This document shows positions 8,707 to 17,200 of a DNA stretch of 26,912 bases, piece by piece; position 1 is the stretch's first letter, and each line of letters begins with the position of its first letter. This stretch comes from CAVBBU01 sp963593765 (lineage in GTDB: Bacteria > Bacillota > Clostridia > Lachnospirales > Lachnospiraceae). The notes under the pieces were generated by a model. That model was not told the DNA's origin, made no database searches, and saw only the letters and a list, made by a program, of their open reading frames with translations. The translations under genes and the position numbers were made by a program. The stretch lies in the NCBI GenBank assembly GCA_963593765.1, contig CAVBBU010000015.1:1-26912 (forward strand). The letters are read 5' to 3'.

Positions 8707-9897
8707 TTATTTGCTTTTTTCTGGAAGAAGAACTCCTCCTACTACAAAGGTTAAGCTAAATACTATAGCAATCATAATAGATGATGCATAGCTTCCTGTC
8801 TTATCTGCTAATACTCCAAACATAAAGAAGATAATTGTTTCTACTATATAAGACATTGCCCAGAAAACTCCCATGATAGCCGTTAGTCTGCCCGGTGTCA
8901 TATCCGGAAGCTCCTGAGGTATCATCATAAGTGATGTCATAGGAAGGAACATAAAGGTTCCTAGTGAAAGTGCAGCTGCTATAGCTACTGCAGGAATACT
9001 TGTCTTAACCATTAAAAATGCTGACGCTGTCATAATAAGTCCGCATATTATAATAACTGGCTTTCTCTTTGAATAAACCTTAGATAGCATAATAGCAAGC
9101 AGTGTTCCTATAATTCCGCCTATACCTGTAAGTGCACTTAGTGATGAAGCGCTTATAACTGCTTCCTCTGTTCTTGGGAAAAGCTGTAAAAGTGTTAGAT
9201 AAAGTGTAAGTACACCTACATAGGTAAATGGCAGCAGCCATGTAATCTTCTCCTTAAGAGCATCGCCCATAGTAAACTTTTTAGTCTCTGAGTTATTAGT
9301 AGCCTTGTTTATCTCAAAGTCTTCACCAAATATTATCCATAGTACAAATAATATTCCGCTTATTATTGCGAAAAATCCCATGCTCTTTTGCCATGTCTTA
9401 AGTGCTGCTATAACAGGTCCTACTATAAGAAGTGCTAGAACTGCACCGAAGTTATACGCTACGCTGTTTAAAGCATTGACAGTTGGTCTTTGGCTTGCAT
9501 TAAAATAATGTATAACTACAGGTGAGAAATATATTACATATATAGCTCCGCCAAAGCCCATTATGAATCTTCCTATAATAAACATGATATATGACTGTGC
9601 AAATACTGCAACCAAGCTTCCACCGAATATAAATAAAGATCCAAGTGCTATAGATTTTTTAGGCATAAGCTTTGTTAATATATATGCTGCTAAGAAGTTT
9701 CCTATAATTTTTGCTATTGTTACTGCGTTTGAAACAAATGAAGATGATGCACCACTGTCTACTCCAAAATAAGTAGCTATGTCACCGGTTAATGTACTTC
9801 CGGCTATCCAGTTGACTGCAAAGAATGCGTAAGTGAGGAAAAGTATTGCCTCTATAATATACGCACGAAAAGATGTTTTGTTTTGATTTACCTCCAT
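8707..9897 (-). CDS. MFS transporter, likely for a small organic acid
   Basis: A 12-helix major facilitator permease of about 396 residues. Hydrophobic segments run the whole length, beginning at AYIIEAILFLTYAFFAVNWIA. The loop between helices 2 and 3 holds LTKLMPKKSIALG, and GRFIMGFGGAIY fits the MFS helix 4 pattern. I start it at the ATG at 9897, behind AAAGGGG 7 bases upstream. An in-frame ATG at 9939 would add 14 residues but lacks a ribosome site. It sits between a LysR regulator gene and a CoA-transferase gene on one strand. From that I infer uptake or exchange of the acid used by the CoA-transferase; the substrate itself cannot be read from sequence. Confidence 0.87.
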   Translation of the reverse strand: MEVNQNKTSFRAYIIEAILFLTYAFFAVNWIAGSTLTGDIATYFGVDSGASSSFVSNAVTIAKIIGNFLAAYILTKLMPKKSIALGSLFIFGGSLVAVFAQSYIMFIIGRFIMGFGGAIYVIYFSPVVIHYFNASQRPTVNALNSVAYNFGAVLALLIVGPVIAALKTWQKSMGFFAIISGILFVLWIIFGEDFEINKATNNSETKKFTMGDALKEKITWLLPFTYVGVLTLYLTLLQLFPRTEEAVISASSLSALTGIGGIIGTLLAIMLSKVYSKRKPVIIICGLIMTASAFLMVKTSIPAVAIAAALSLGTFMFLPMTSLMMIPQELPDMTPGRLTAIMGVFWAMSYIVETIIFFMFGVLADKTGSYASSIMIAIVFSLTFVVGGVLLPEKSK

Positions 9898-9943
9898 ACC
9901 GTTGCCCCTTTCTGTAAATACTATTTTGTTTAAAATCACGATG

Positions 9944-9955
9944 TTAAGTACTTAA
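9944..9955. promoter_or_regulatory. 12-base palindrome in the MFS leader
   Basis: TTAAGTACTTAA is a perfect palindrome lying about 5-16 bases past the transcription start predicted from the -10 box at 9972-9967. Its placement would suit a repressor site. No regulator can be assigned. Confidence 0.35.
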
Positions 9956-9966
9956 ATCATGCTTTT

Positions 9967-9972
9967 ATTATA
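9967..9972 (-). promoter_or_regulatory. Likely -10 box of the MFS/CoA-transferase operon
   Basis: TATAAT on the minus strand. At 17 bases upstream the sequence is TCGCAA, a poor -35 box, which is what an activator-dependent promoter would show. The LysR-type palindrome at 10004-10020 is centred about 52 bases before the expected start. Confidence 0.5.
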
Positions 9973-10003
9973 TAGTATTTACAAAAAGCTTGCGATATAT
10001 CGT

Positions 10004-10020
10004 ATTCATAGACTATGAAT
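10004..10020. promoter_or_regulatory. Putative LysR-type operator
   Basis: A 17-base inverted repeat, ATTCATAG-A-CTATGAAT, is perfect apart from its single centre base and contains the T-N11-A layout typical of LysR binding sites. Next to it, at 9993-10002, is a second palindrome CGATATATCG, overlapping the -35 region. The pair lies between the end of the lysR gene and the MFS gene, matching the paired recognition and activation sites used by LysR-family proteins. That the neighbouring LysR protein binds here is inference. Confidence 0.6.
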
Positions 10021-10067
10021 TTGGTTCATAATAAGAAGTGCTATGAAAAGTATGTTAGAATTTTAGG

Positions 10068-10934
10068 TTATACCAAATCAAGGAATTTCTGCATAGTCTT
10101 AGTAACAGAAAGACTCCTTGGGTATATAATAGTTAGCTGCCAAGGAAACTCGGGATTCTTAAGGTGTATAAACTTAACATGCTTTGGCTGGTACTTCTCA
10201 ACAAGAGGAAGCGGCAGCACTGTAACGCCTTGGTGGTCTGCAACCATCTCTAATATCATATCCCACTGATTGTTTTCAAATTTTACATCAGGCATAAAGC
10301 CAGCCTTGTTGCAATAATCCTCAAACACGCTTCTGTACTGGAAATCTCTAGTTACCTGAAGAAATTTTTCATCCTTAAGCTCCGAAAAATCAACCTCATC
10401 CTTTTCAAAAAGCTCATGATTATCAGAAACCACTAGCACAGCCTCCGACTTAAAGGCTGCCTTTTTTATAAATCTCTCATCCTCAAACGGTTCTATAACA
10501 ACGCCAAGGTCTAGCTCACCTCTAAGAAGCATATCCGGTATATATCTCGATGTCGCATCATTAATGCTAAGTAAAATCTCCGGATACATAAATTTAAAAT
10601 CACTTATAAGCGAAAAGAAATATATACTGCCTGCTGTCGGCGGAAGCCCAAGCCTTAGCCTTGTGTCTGCATCCTCAAGCCTTAAAAGCAGCTCCTTTTC
10701 TCTAGTCTCATAATAATTAAGCACATCAACAGCAAAGGCATACAAAAGCTTTCCTGCCGGTGTAAGCGTAAAGCTTCTGTTTCCATGCTCATATAGCCTT
10801 GTATGCAGCTCTGTTTCTAGTGTCGTGATAGCTTTACTGATAGTTGACTGACTGACATATAAATCCTCTGCTGCTTTTGTAAAGCTCTTTTTATCTGTAA
10901 CTTCAACAAAATAACGCAAATGATTTGTTATCAT
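10068..10934 (-). CDS. LysR-family transcriptional regulator
   Basis: A 288-residue DNA-binding regulator. The N-terminal winged helix-turn-helix is plain: HLRYFVEVTDKKSFTKAAED followed by LYVSQSTISKAITTLE, then GNRSFTLTPAGKLL. The rest is the usual periplasmic-binding-like effector domain (for example LRLGLPPTAGSIYFF and ELDLGVVIEP). An AAAGG site lies 6 bases before the ATG. It begins 11 bases after UPF0210, so it may be read through from that gene. The MFS and CoA-transferase genes follow on the same strand with a LysR-type palindrome between, so they are its likely targets. The inducer is unknown; an organic acid or CoA-linked signal is plausible. Confidence 0.93.
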   Translation of the reverse strand: MITNHLRYFVEVTDKKSFTKAAEDLYVSQSTISKAITTLETELHTRLYEHGNRSFTLTPAGKLLYAFAVDVLNYYETREKELLLRLEDADTRLRLGLPPTAGSIYFFSLISDFKFMYPEILLSINDATSRYIPDMLLRGELDLGVVIEPFEDERFIKKAAFKSEAVLVVSDNHELFEKDEVDFSELKDEKFLQVTRDFQYRSVFEDYCNKAGFMPDVKFENNQWDMILEMVADHQGVTVLPLPLVEKYQPKHVKFIHLKNPEFPWQLTIIYPRSLSVTKTMQKFLDLV

Positions 10935-10945
10935 ACTAAGCCTTT

Positions 10946-12310
10946 CTAATTTTTAAATGAATGTATAGGTGCAGGTATTCTTCCGCCTCTATTTACAAAG
11001 TTCTCACATGAGAAGGAATTTACCGGCATAATAGGTGCATATCCAAGTAGACCTCCAAACTCTGCCATATCGCCTACCTTTTTACCTATAACAGGAATAA
11101 GTCTTACCGCTGTTGTCTTTTGATTAATCATTCCTATAGCTGCCTCATCTGCTATAATTCCTGCTAAGGTAGACTCTGATGTATCACCAGGTATCGCAAT
11201 CATATCAAGTCCTACCGAGCATACGCAGGTCATAGCCTCAAGCTTTTCTATGGTAAGTGAGCTTCTATTAACTGCATCTATCATTCCTTGATCCTCACTG
11301 ACAGGAATAAATGCTCCCGAAAGTCCGCCTACATATGACGATGCCATAACACCGCCCTTTTTAACCTGATCATTAAGCAGTGCAAGTGCTGCAGTAGTTC
11401 CCGGTGCTCCTACGCTCTCAAGTCCTATCTCCTCAAGTATCTCTGCAACAGAATCTCCTACTGCCGGAGTTGGAGCAAGTGACAGATCTATAATTCCAAA
11501 AGGAACATTAAGTCTCTTACTAGCCTCCTGTGCTACTAGCTGACCAACTCTAGTAACCTTAAAGGCTGTCCTCTTAATAGTCTCGCAAAGCACCTCAAAG
11601 TTTTCACCGCGAACCTTTTCTATAGCACTTTTAACAACTCCCGGTCCAGAAACTCCTACATTAATTATAGCATCAGCCTCTGTTACACCATGAAATGCAC
11701 CAGCCATAAATGGATTATCATCAGGAGCATTACAAAATACTACCAGCTTAACGCAGCCAAAGCTGTCATTGTCCTTAGTAGCAAGTGCTGTCTTTTTGAT
11801 AATGCTGCCCATCAGCCTAACAGCATCCATATTAAGACCTGTTTTAGTTGAGCCTACATTTACCGAGCTGCAAATTATATCAGTAGTGCTTAGTGCCTCC
11901 GGTATAGATTCTATAAGAAGCCTTTCGCTAGGAGTCATGCCCTTACTTACAAGTGCACTGTAGCCGCCTAGAAAATTAATTCCTATATCCTTAGCTGCCC
12001 TATCAAGCGTTTTTGCAACCTTAACAAAATCCCCAGAGCTTTTACATGCACTAGATCCAACAAGTGCTATAGGTGTTACTGATACTCTCTTATTTACTAT
12101 AGGTATACCAAATTCCTTAGATATATCCTCGCCTGTCTTAACAAGACTTCCTGCATATTTTGTTATCTTATTATATATATTCTCACATAGCTTATCTAAG
12201 CTAGAGTCCATACAATCAAGCAAACTTATTCCCATAGTAATAGTTCTAACATCCAGCTTATCCTGCTCTATCATATTGTTAGTTTCTATTACCTCAAACA
12301 TATTCAGCAT
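10946..12310 (-). CDS. UPF0210 (DUF711, 'PFL family') protein
   Basis: A 454-residue conserved protein of unknown biochemical role, distantly like the pyruvate formate-lyase fold. Characteristic stretches are IRTITMGISLLD-like VRTITMGISLLDC near the start, NFLGGYSALVSKGMT, INVGVSGPGVV and the C-terminal GRIPAPIHSFKN. AGGAAGG lies 7 bases before the ATG at 12310. The ACT-domain UPF0237 protein is encoded just upstream on the same strand; the two are neighbours in many Firmicutes and are thought to work together, with the ACT protein perhaps sensing an amino acid or similar ligand. No radical or catalytic residue can be pointed to with certainty. Confidence 0.93.
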   Translation of the reverse strand: MLNMFEVIETNNMIEQDKLDVRTITMGISLLDCMDSSLDKLCENIYNKITKYAGSLVKTGEDISKEFGIPIVNKRVSVTPIALVGSSACKSSGDFVKVAKTLDRAAKDIGINFLGGYSALVSKGMTPSERLLIESIPEALSTTDIICSSVNVGSTKTGLNMDAVRLMGSIIKKTALATKDNDSFGCVKLVVFCNAPDDNPFMAGAFHGVTEADAIINVGVSGPGVVKSAIEKVRGENFEVLCETIKRTAFKVTRVGQLVAQEASKRLNVPFGIIDLSLAPTPAVGDSVAEILEEIGLESVGAPGTTAALALLNDQVKKGGVMASSYVGGLSGAFIPVSEDQGMIDAVNRSSLTIEKLEAMTCVCSVGLDMIAIPGDTSESTLAGIIADEAAIGMINQKTTAVRLIPVIGKKVGDMAEFGGLLGYAPIMPVNSFSCENFVNRGGRIPAPIHSFKN

Positions 12311-12419
12311 AAACTTACCTTCCTATCATATATCTTATTTTTCCCAATATTCCTTGTCACATTCTTGCCGCACATTTTTTACTGGAAAATGCACCCTGCA
12401 AGGCAAAATTCCAGCACCC

Positions 12420-12692
12420 TTATATACGATGCATCTTCGTAAATATCTCTTCCTTTTGAACTAAAACTCTAACTCCTATTTCCTCTCCCTCTTTTGCAAG
12501 GTCGTCAGATATCTGTTCAAAAACTTTTTCACTTCCTGCTATATCTGCAATCATCATCATATTAAAATATCCAGATACTATAGTTTGGCTAATATCTAAA
12601 ATATTAATCTTATTAGCAGCAAGATATGTACATACCTTAGCTATAATACCTACTGTATCCTTACCTACAACTGTTATTATTACCTTGTTCAT
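12420..12692 (-). CDS. ACT-domain protein (UPF0237 family)
   Basis: A 90-residue protein that is essentially one ACT domain, a small ligand-binding fold used to sense amino acids. It begins MNKVIITVVGKDTVGIIAKV, and the glycine-rich turn (VGKDTVGI) and NILDISQTIVSGYFNMMMI stretch are typical of the UPF0237/GcvR-like group. GGAGGGG lies just before the ATG. It is 15 bases after the WalJ-like gene and 109 bases before UPF0210, with which it is usually paired. I infer it regulates or supports UPF0210; its ligand is unknown. Confidence 0.92.
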   Translation of the reverse strand: MNKVIITVVGKDTVGIIAKVCTYLAANKINILDISQTIVSGYFNMMMIADIAGSEKVFEQISDDLAKEGEEIGVRVLVQKEEIFTKMHRI

Positions 12693-12707
12693 GTTTCCCC
12701 TCCAAAA

Positions 12708-13508
12708 TCATTTTATATCTATAATCTGTGACAATCTATCCCTTGGTGCAACCTCTATAGGAAAATCATTTCCCTTATATGGGCACTCAGCCTCATCTAT
12801 CTCACAAGTAACCGTTTGATATGCAAGCTCAGGTATATTATTTTCCTTACTAAGGTGTCCAAGTAAAATATGCTTTATATTATCATTAAGTATAGAGCAT
12901 ATAAGCTTTCCTGCATTTTCATTTGATAAATGTCCAAAATCACTAAGTATACGCCTCTTAAGATAATAAGGATAAGGCCCTACCTCAAGCATATGTATAT
13001 CGTGATTAGCCTCTATAAGTACTGCGTCAAGGTTTTTTAGATTATCAATTATATCATCTGTAAAATGTCCCATATCTGTAGCTACTGCAACCGACCTGCC
13101 ATTACAGCTAAGTCTATATGCAAGCGGCTCGTCTGCATCATGGTCTATAGAAAATGCATGTACGGATATATCTCCTATATGGGCATCACCATCTGCTTTA
13201 ATTATATGATAAAGCTCATCAGGATATCTATCCATATCCGGCAGCTGCTTTATAGCTTCTATAGTTTTCTTGCTTGCATATATAGGAATATAATTTTTTC
13301 TTGCAAGTACTCTAAGCCCCTGCACATGGTCGGAATGTTCATGCGTTATGCATACTCCGTTAAGCTCACTAGGCTTAATATCTAACCTTGCTAAGCCTTC
13401 CTCTATTCTTTTGTTGCTTATTCCTGCATCTACTAATATATGTGTTTTATCAGAGCCTATATAAATGCTATTGCCACTGCTTCCACTTGCTATGCTTGCA
13501 AATCTCAT
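12708..13508 (-). CDS. MBL-fold metallo-hydrolase, WalJ/YycJ-like
   Basis: A 266-residue metallo-beta-lactamase-fold protein. The start MRFASIASGSSGNSIYIGSD, the metal-binding THEHSDH near residue 55, ATDMGHFTDDI, EANHD and GHLSNENAG are the pattern of WalJ (YycJ). WalJ is linked in Firmicutes to the WalRK envelope pathway and to DNA end processing. The walRK genes are not in this window. Its ATG overlaps the coaE stop by four bases (ATGA), so it is translationally coupled to coaE in the polA-coaE unit, which favours a DNA-related role here. The exact substrate remains open. Confidence 0.88.
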   Translation of the reverse strand: MRFASIASGSSGNSIYIGSDKTHILVDAGISNKRIEEGLARLDIKPSELNGVCITHEHSDHVQGLRVLARKNYIPIYASKKTIEAIKQLPDMDRYPDELYHIIKADGDAHIGDISVHAFSIDHDADEPLAYRLSCNGRSVAVATDMGHFTDDIIDNLKNLDAVLIEANHDIHMLEVGPYPYYLKRRILSDFGHLSNENAGKLICSILNDNIKHILLGHLSKENNIPELAYQTVTCEIDEAECPYKGNDFPIEVAPRDRLSQIIDIK

Positions 13509-14089
13509 AAATCAAGTCTGCCATCTAAAGCATTCTTTATTTGCTTTTCTAAATCTGACAGCTCCCCTTCATTGTCTATAATTCGTGTTGCTAAATTCTT
13601 AAACTCATTATCGCTAAGCTGGTTATCCATAATCAGCTCAGACCTTTGCCTGCTGTAGCCTCTGTCCTCTACTAATCTTTTAATTCTTGTTTCTCTTGAA
13701 GAATAAACATACCATATTTCATCAAATAAGTCACTTCTATCTGCAAATGGAAGTGCCGCCTCTACTGCTATAAGGGCTTTTTTTGATTCTCTTATTCTTC
13801 TTTTTATCTCATCTATAATAATCGGATGTATATTATCCTCTATATTTTTTTTAAGAGCCTTATCATTATAAAGAAGCCCTGCTAATTTTTTTCTGTCTAC
13901 TCTGCCACTTTTATCAATTACGTTGCCGCCTGTAAGCTTTGCTATAATTTTACTTCCCATGCAGCCCGGCTCGTAAAGCTCGTGACCTATATCATCTGCC
14001 TTTATTATATCAGCATTATAATTATTCTTTAATATATCCAGTACAGTGCTTTTTCCTGTACCTACTCCGCCATATATAGCTATTATCAT
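13505..14089 (-). CDS. coaE: Dephospho-CoA kinase
   Basis: CoaE performs the last step of coenzyme A synthesis, phosphorylating the ribose of dephospho-CoA with ATP. The 194-residue protein has the P-loop GGVGTGKST at residues 7-15, a slight variant of the usual GGIGSGKS. It continues with IKADDIGHELYEPG, typical of the family, and VEAALPFADRSDLFDEIWYVY, the strand before the lid. It follows polA by 9 bases, with AAAGGA overlapping the polA stop region. A polA-coaE order, with mutM between them in some relatives, is common in Firmicutes; mutM is absent here. Confidence 0.94.
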   Translation of the reverse strand: MIIAIYGGVGTGKSTVLDILKNNYNADIIKADDIGHELYEPGCMGSKIIAKLTGGNVIDKSGRVDRKKLAGLLYNDKALKKNIEDNIHPIIIDEIKRRIRESKKALIAVEAALPFADRSDLFDEIWYVYSSRETRIKRLVEDRGYSRQRSELIMDNQLSDNEFKNLATRIIDNEGELSDLEKQIKNALDGRLDL

Positions 14090-14098
14090 AATTATCCT

Positions 14099-16738
14099 TT
14101 ACTTTGCATCAAGCCAAGAGCTTCCTATGTGGGCATCTACCTCAAGTGCAACCTTAAGCCTTGCGGCGTTTTTCATTGTCTCGCAAACAAGCTCCTTAAC
14201 CTTATTAGCATCCGCCTCCGGAGCTTCTATAAGCAGCTCATCATGTATCTGTAAAACTATCCTAGCCTTTGGATATTCCTTACCTAGCCTTTCATCAACT
14301 GCTATCATAGCAATCTTCATAATATCTGCGGCAGAACCCTGAATAGGCGAGTTCATAGCAACTCTCTCTCCAAAGCTTCTTTGCATAAAGTTAGAGCTTT
14401 TAAGCTCCGGTATAGGTCTTTTTCTTCCATATATAGTAGTAACATATCCGTGTTCCTTTGCAAAAAGCACAGAATTATTCAAATAATTTTTCACACCTGG
14501 ATATGTTTTAAAATAATTATTAATATAATCTAAGGCTTCCTTTCTTGATATGCTTAGATCCTCTGAAAGTCCAAAGGCTGATATTCCATATACAACTCCG
14601 AAATTAACCGCCTTTGCATTTCTTCGCATAATAGGAGTAACCTTATCTAAATCTACATGAAATACCTTAGCTGCAGTAATAGCATGTATATCTGCCGCAT
14701 GCTTGTATGCATCTATAAGATCCTTATCGTCCGAAAGAGATGCAAGCACTCTAAGCTCTATCTGCGAATAGTCAGCATCTACAAATACATATCCATCCTG
14801 TGGAACAAAAACCTCTCTTAGCTTACTTCCAAGCTCTGTCCTAACTGGAATATTTTGAAGGTTAGGCTCTGTAGATGAAATTCGTCCAGTAGCTGTTATA
14901 GTTTGGTTAAATGTTCCATGTATCCTGCCATCATCTGATATATAATTTTGCAGGCCCTGTGCATATGTAGAATTAAGCTTTGTAAGCTGTCTATATTCTA
15001 ATATCTTTTTTACTATAGGATAGTCAACTGATAGCTTCTCAAGTACATCTGCGGCTGTTGAATATCCGCTCTTAGTTTTCTTTCCTCCAGGCATATTAAG
15101 TCTTACAAAAAGCACCTCACCTAGCTGCTTTGGAGAATTAATATTAAAGCTTACACCAGCATCATTATATATCTCACTCTCAAGCTCCTTTATCCTTATC
15201 TCAAGTCCACTTCCATATTCCTTAAGCTTATCGCCATCTACTCTAATTCCTACAGCCTCCATTTTAGAAAGGCTATATATAAGCGGCATCTCGATATCTG
15301 TAAAGAGCTTATACATACCCTCAGCCTTAAGCTTATCTAAAATCACATCACCAGCCTTACTTGCAACATATCCTACATAGGCGGCTGCCTTAAGTGCCTT
15401 TTCATTTTCTATGATAAACTCACTAACTAGCTTTTCCTTTGCTATAAGGTCTGCCCTTGATTCTATAGTAAGACTAAGATAATCTCTTGCTATATCATCT
15501 GGCATATAGCTATCCTTTAGCGGATTTAAAAGATATGCAGCTACTGATATATCATATATGTCATCTCTTTTTTCTAGTCCTGCAAGCTTTAGTGCATTTT
15601 TTAAATCAAAGGTATATATCCTTGCACTGCTTTTATATATATCCTTATATGCACTTATTATATATTCATCTGTTATGAAATTTACGCATGCAATTACATA
15701 GACATCTTCACCATAGCTAAGTGAAAGTGCCTGTGCTTTTTTATCTTCTATTATTATGCCTATTCCAAGCTTGCCTTGCTTTGCTGCATTTTTAAGTATA
15801 GCATCTGCCTCTGTAATATCTGTTATAAGCTTAGTATCTATATTTATATTATTTGCAGTCTCTGCTACCGTAGATAAATCAAATCTCTTAATAAGCGATT
15901 TAAATTCAAGCTGCTTTATATATTGATATGCTTCCTTAGTATATAAATCTCCTATAGCCATATCATCTGCCTTAACATCTATAGGAACATCTAGCTTAAT
16001 TGTCGCAAGATATTTTGAAAATACCGCATCCTGATAATGCTCGCTAAGTGCCTTGCTAGCTCTTGGCGGCTTTAATTCAGATACATGTGCATATGCTTCT
16101 TCTATAGAATGATATTCTGCTATAATAGCTGTTGCTGTCTTTTCGCCTATACTTGGAACTCCGGGGATATTGTCCGAGGCATCTCCCATAAGTGCCTTAA
16201 CGTCTATATATTCTAGTGGCGTAACCTGATAGTCACGAAGTACATCCTCCGGATAATAATCCTTAACCTCGGTATTCCCCCTTGAAGTTTTAGGTATTCT
16301 TATCTTAATATGCTTATCTGCAAGCTGGAGAAGATCTCTATCTCCGGATATAACTGAAACCTCCATGCCCTCTGCCTGATACCTTTTTGCAATCGTTCCT
16401 ATTATATCGTCTGCCTCATATCCCTCCAGCTTTAGTATAGGGATATTCATGGCACTAAGCAGCTCTTGAATTAATGGAACCTGCTCTCTAAGTGCATCCG
16501 GCATAGGCTTTCTAGTTCCCTTATATTCTGCATATTCCTTATGTCTAAAGGTAGGAGCCGACGTATCAAATGCAACCGCAAGGAAGCTTGCATTTTCCTC
16601 ATCAAGTATCTTAAAAAGTATATTCAAAAATCCATATACGGCATTGGTATGTATTCCCTGTGAATTGGTAAGCTCCGGGACCCCATAAAAGGCTCTGTTT
16701 AATATACTATGTCCATCTATAAGAACTAATTTATCCAT
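14099..16738 (-). CDS. polA: DNA polymerase I
   Basis: Pol I fills gaps and removes RNA primers during lagging-strand maturation and repair. The 879-residue protein has an intact 5'-3' exonuclease domain (MDKLVLIDGHSILNRAFYG, then EGYEADDIIGT, VSGDRDLLQLAD and DASDNIPGVPSIGEKTA). A middle domain lies at about residues 300-460. The polymerase domain shows motif A (DYSQIELRVLASL), motif B (RRNAKAVNFGVVYGISAFG) and motif C (QIHDELLIEAP). In the middle domain I do not find the DxE metal ligands expected of a proofreading exonuclease: the matching stretch reads KLGIGIIIEDKKAQAL. Proofreading is probably lost, as in Taq and Bacillus Pol I. GGAGAG precedes the ATG. Confidence 0.97.
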   Translation of the reverse strand: MDKLVLIDGHSILNRAFYGVPELTNSQGIHTNAVYGFLNILFKILDEENASFLAVAFDTSAPTFRHKEYAEYKGTRKPMPDALREQVPLIQELLSAMNIPILKLEGYEADDIIGTIAKRYQAEGMEVSVISGDRDLLQLADKHIKIRIPKTSRGNTEVKDYYPEDVLRDYQVTPLEYIDVKALMGDASDNIPGVPSIGEKTATAIIAEYHSIEEAYAHVSELKPPRASKALSEHYQDAVFSKYLATIKLDVPIDVKADDMAIGDLYTKEAYQYIKQLEFKSLIKRFDLSTVAETANNINIDTKLITDITEADAILKNAAKQGKLGIGIIIEDKKAQALSLSYGEDVYVIACVNFITDEYIISAYKDIYKSSARIYTFDLKNALKLAGLEKRDDIYDISVAAYLLNPLKDSYMPDDIARDYLSLTIESRADLIAKEKLVSEFIIENEKALKAAAYVGYVASKAGDVILDKLKAEGMYKLFTDIEMPLIYSLSKMEAVGIRVDGDKLKEYGSGLEIRIKELESEIYNDAGVSFNINSPKQLGEVLFVRLNMPGGKKTKSGYSTAADVLEKLSVDYPIVKKILEYRQLTKLNSTYAQGLQNYISDDGRIHGTFNQTITATGRISSTEPNLQNIPVRTELGSKLREVFVPQDGYVFVDADYSQIELRVLASLSDDKDLIDAYKHAADIHAITAAKVFHVDLDKVTPIMRRNAKAVNFGVVYGISAFGLSEDLSISRKEALDYINNYFKTYPGVKNYLNNSVLFAKEHGYVTTIYGRKRPIPELKSSNFMQRSFGERVAMNSPIQGSAADIMKIAMIAVDERLGKEYPKARIVLQIHDELLIEAPEADANKVKELVCETMKNAARLKVALEVDAHIGSSWLDAK

Positions 16739-16748
16739 CTAATCTCTC

Positions 16749-17096
16749 CTAAAAAAATCCCATCTCATGCCAAACTCTAATTTGAAGAAGCATGGTAACT
16801 ATAAGGCTAAGTAAAACCAGCGTATCGATAGCATACATCCATATATTATTCAAATATATCGCTCTGCTTCGCTTAAAGGTCTGCTGCATTTTTTGCTCAA
16901 GAGTAATAGCAGCATCCTTGTTATAGCTGTCATCCTCTAGCTGCTTTAAGCCCTCTTCGATAGTATAATATATGCTTAGTTCTTCCTCGCACATGCTGCA
17001 ATGCTTTACATGATCTAAAAGCTGCTGCGCCGTATCATCGTCTAGCTCATCTCTTATATACATCGGAACCAGACGCCTAGCTTCCTTACAGTCCAT
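16749..17096 (-). CDS. Zinc-finger membrane protein, anti-sigma-factor-like
   Basis: A 115-residue protein with an N-terminal zf-HC2/ZAS-type zinc finger: C3, then H29-x3-C33-x2-C36 in DHVKHCSMCEEEL. One membrane helix lies near residues 85-106 (MYAIDTLVLLSLIVTMLLQI). This layout is that of anti-sigma factors that hold an ECF sigma factor at the membrane. No sigma factor gene is next to it, and it ends 10 bases before polA, with which it is probably co-transcribed. AGAGG lies 6 bases before the ATG. The partner is therefore unknown, and a non-anti-sigma role is possible. Confidence 0.75.
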   Translation of the reverse strand: MDCKEARRLVPMYIRDELDDDTAQQLLDHVKHCSMCEEELSIYYTIEEGLKQLEDDSYNKDAAITLEQKMQQTFKRSRAIYLNNIWMYAIDTLVLLSLIVTMLLQIRVWHEMGFF

Positions 17097-17173
17097 AATA
17101 ATCCTCTGAAATGAAATTATATCTTGCTTATTATATCATATTTCTAATGAAGTAAGGGAAAAAGCCCATAACG

Positions 17174-17200
17174 AAAAAATCCTGCAACGTGGCAGGATTT
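17174..17200 (-). terminator. Rho-independent terminator of the symporter/STAS/kinase operon
   Basis: On the minus strand AATCCTGC, a 6-base loop and GCAGGATT are followed by a run of T. The stem is extended by flanking A-T pairs. It starts right at the stop codon of the RsbW-like gene and cleanly ends that operon before the zinc-finger gene. Confidence 0.85.

Noticed and set aside
12365..12415. CTGGAA/TTCCAG hairpin between the ACT gene and UPF0210
   Set aside because: A short stem with a long loop and no T tract in either direction; it is not convincing as a terminator or riboswitch.
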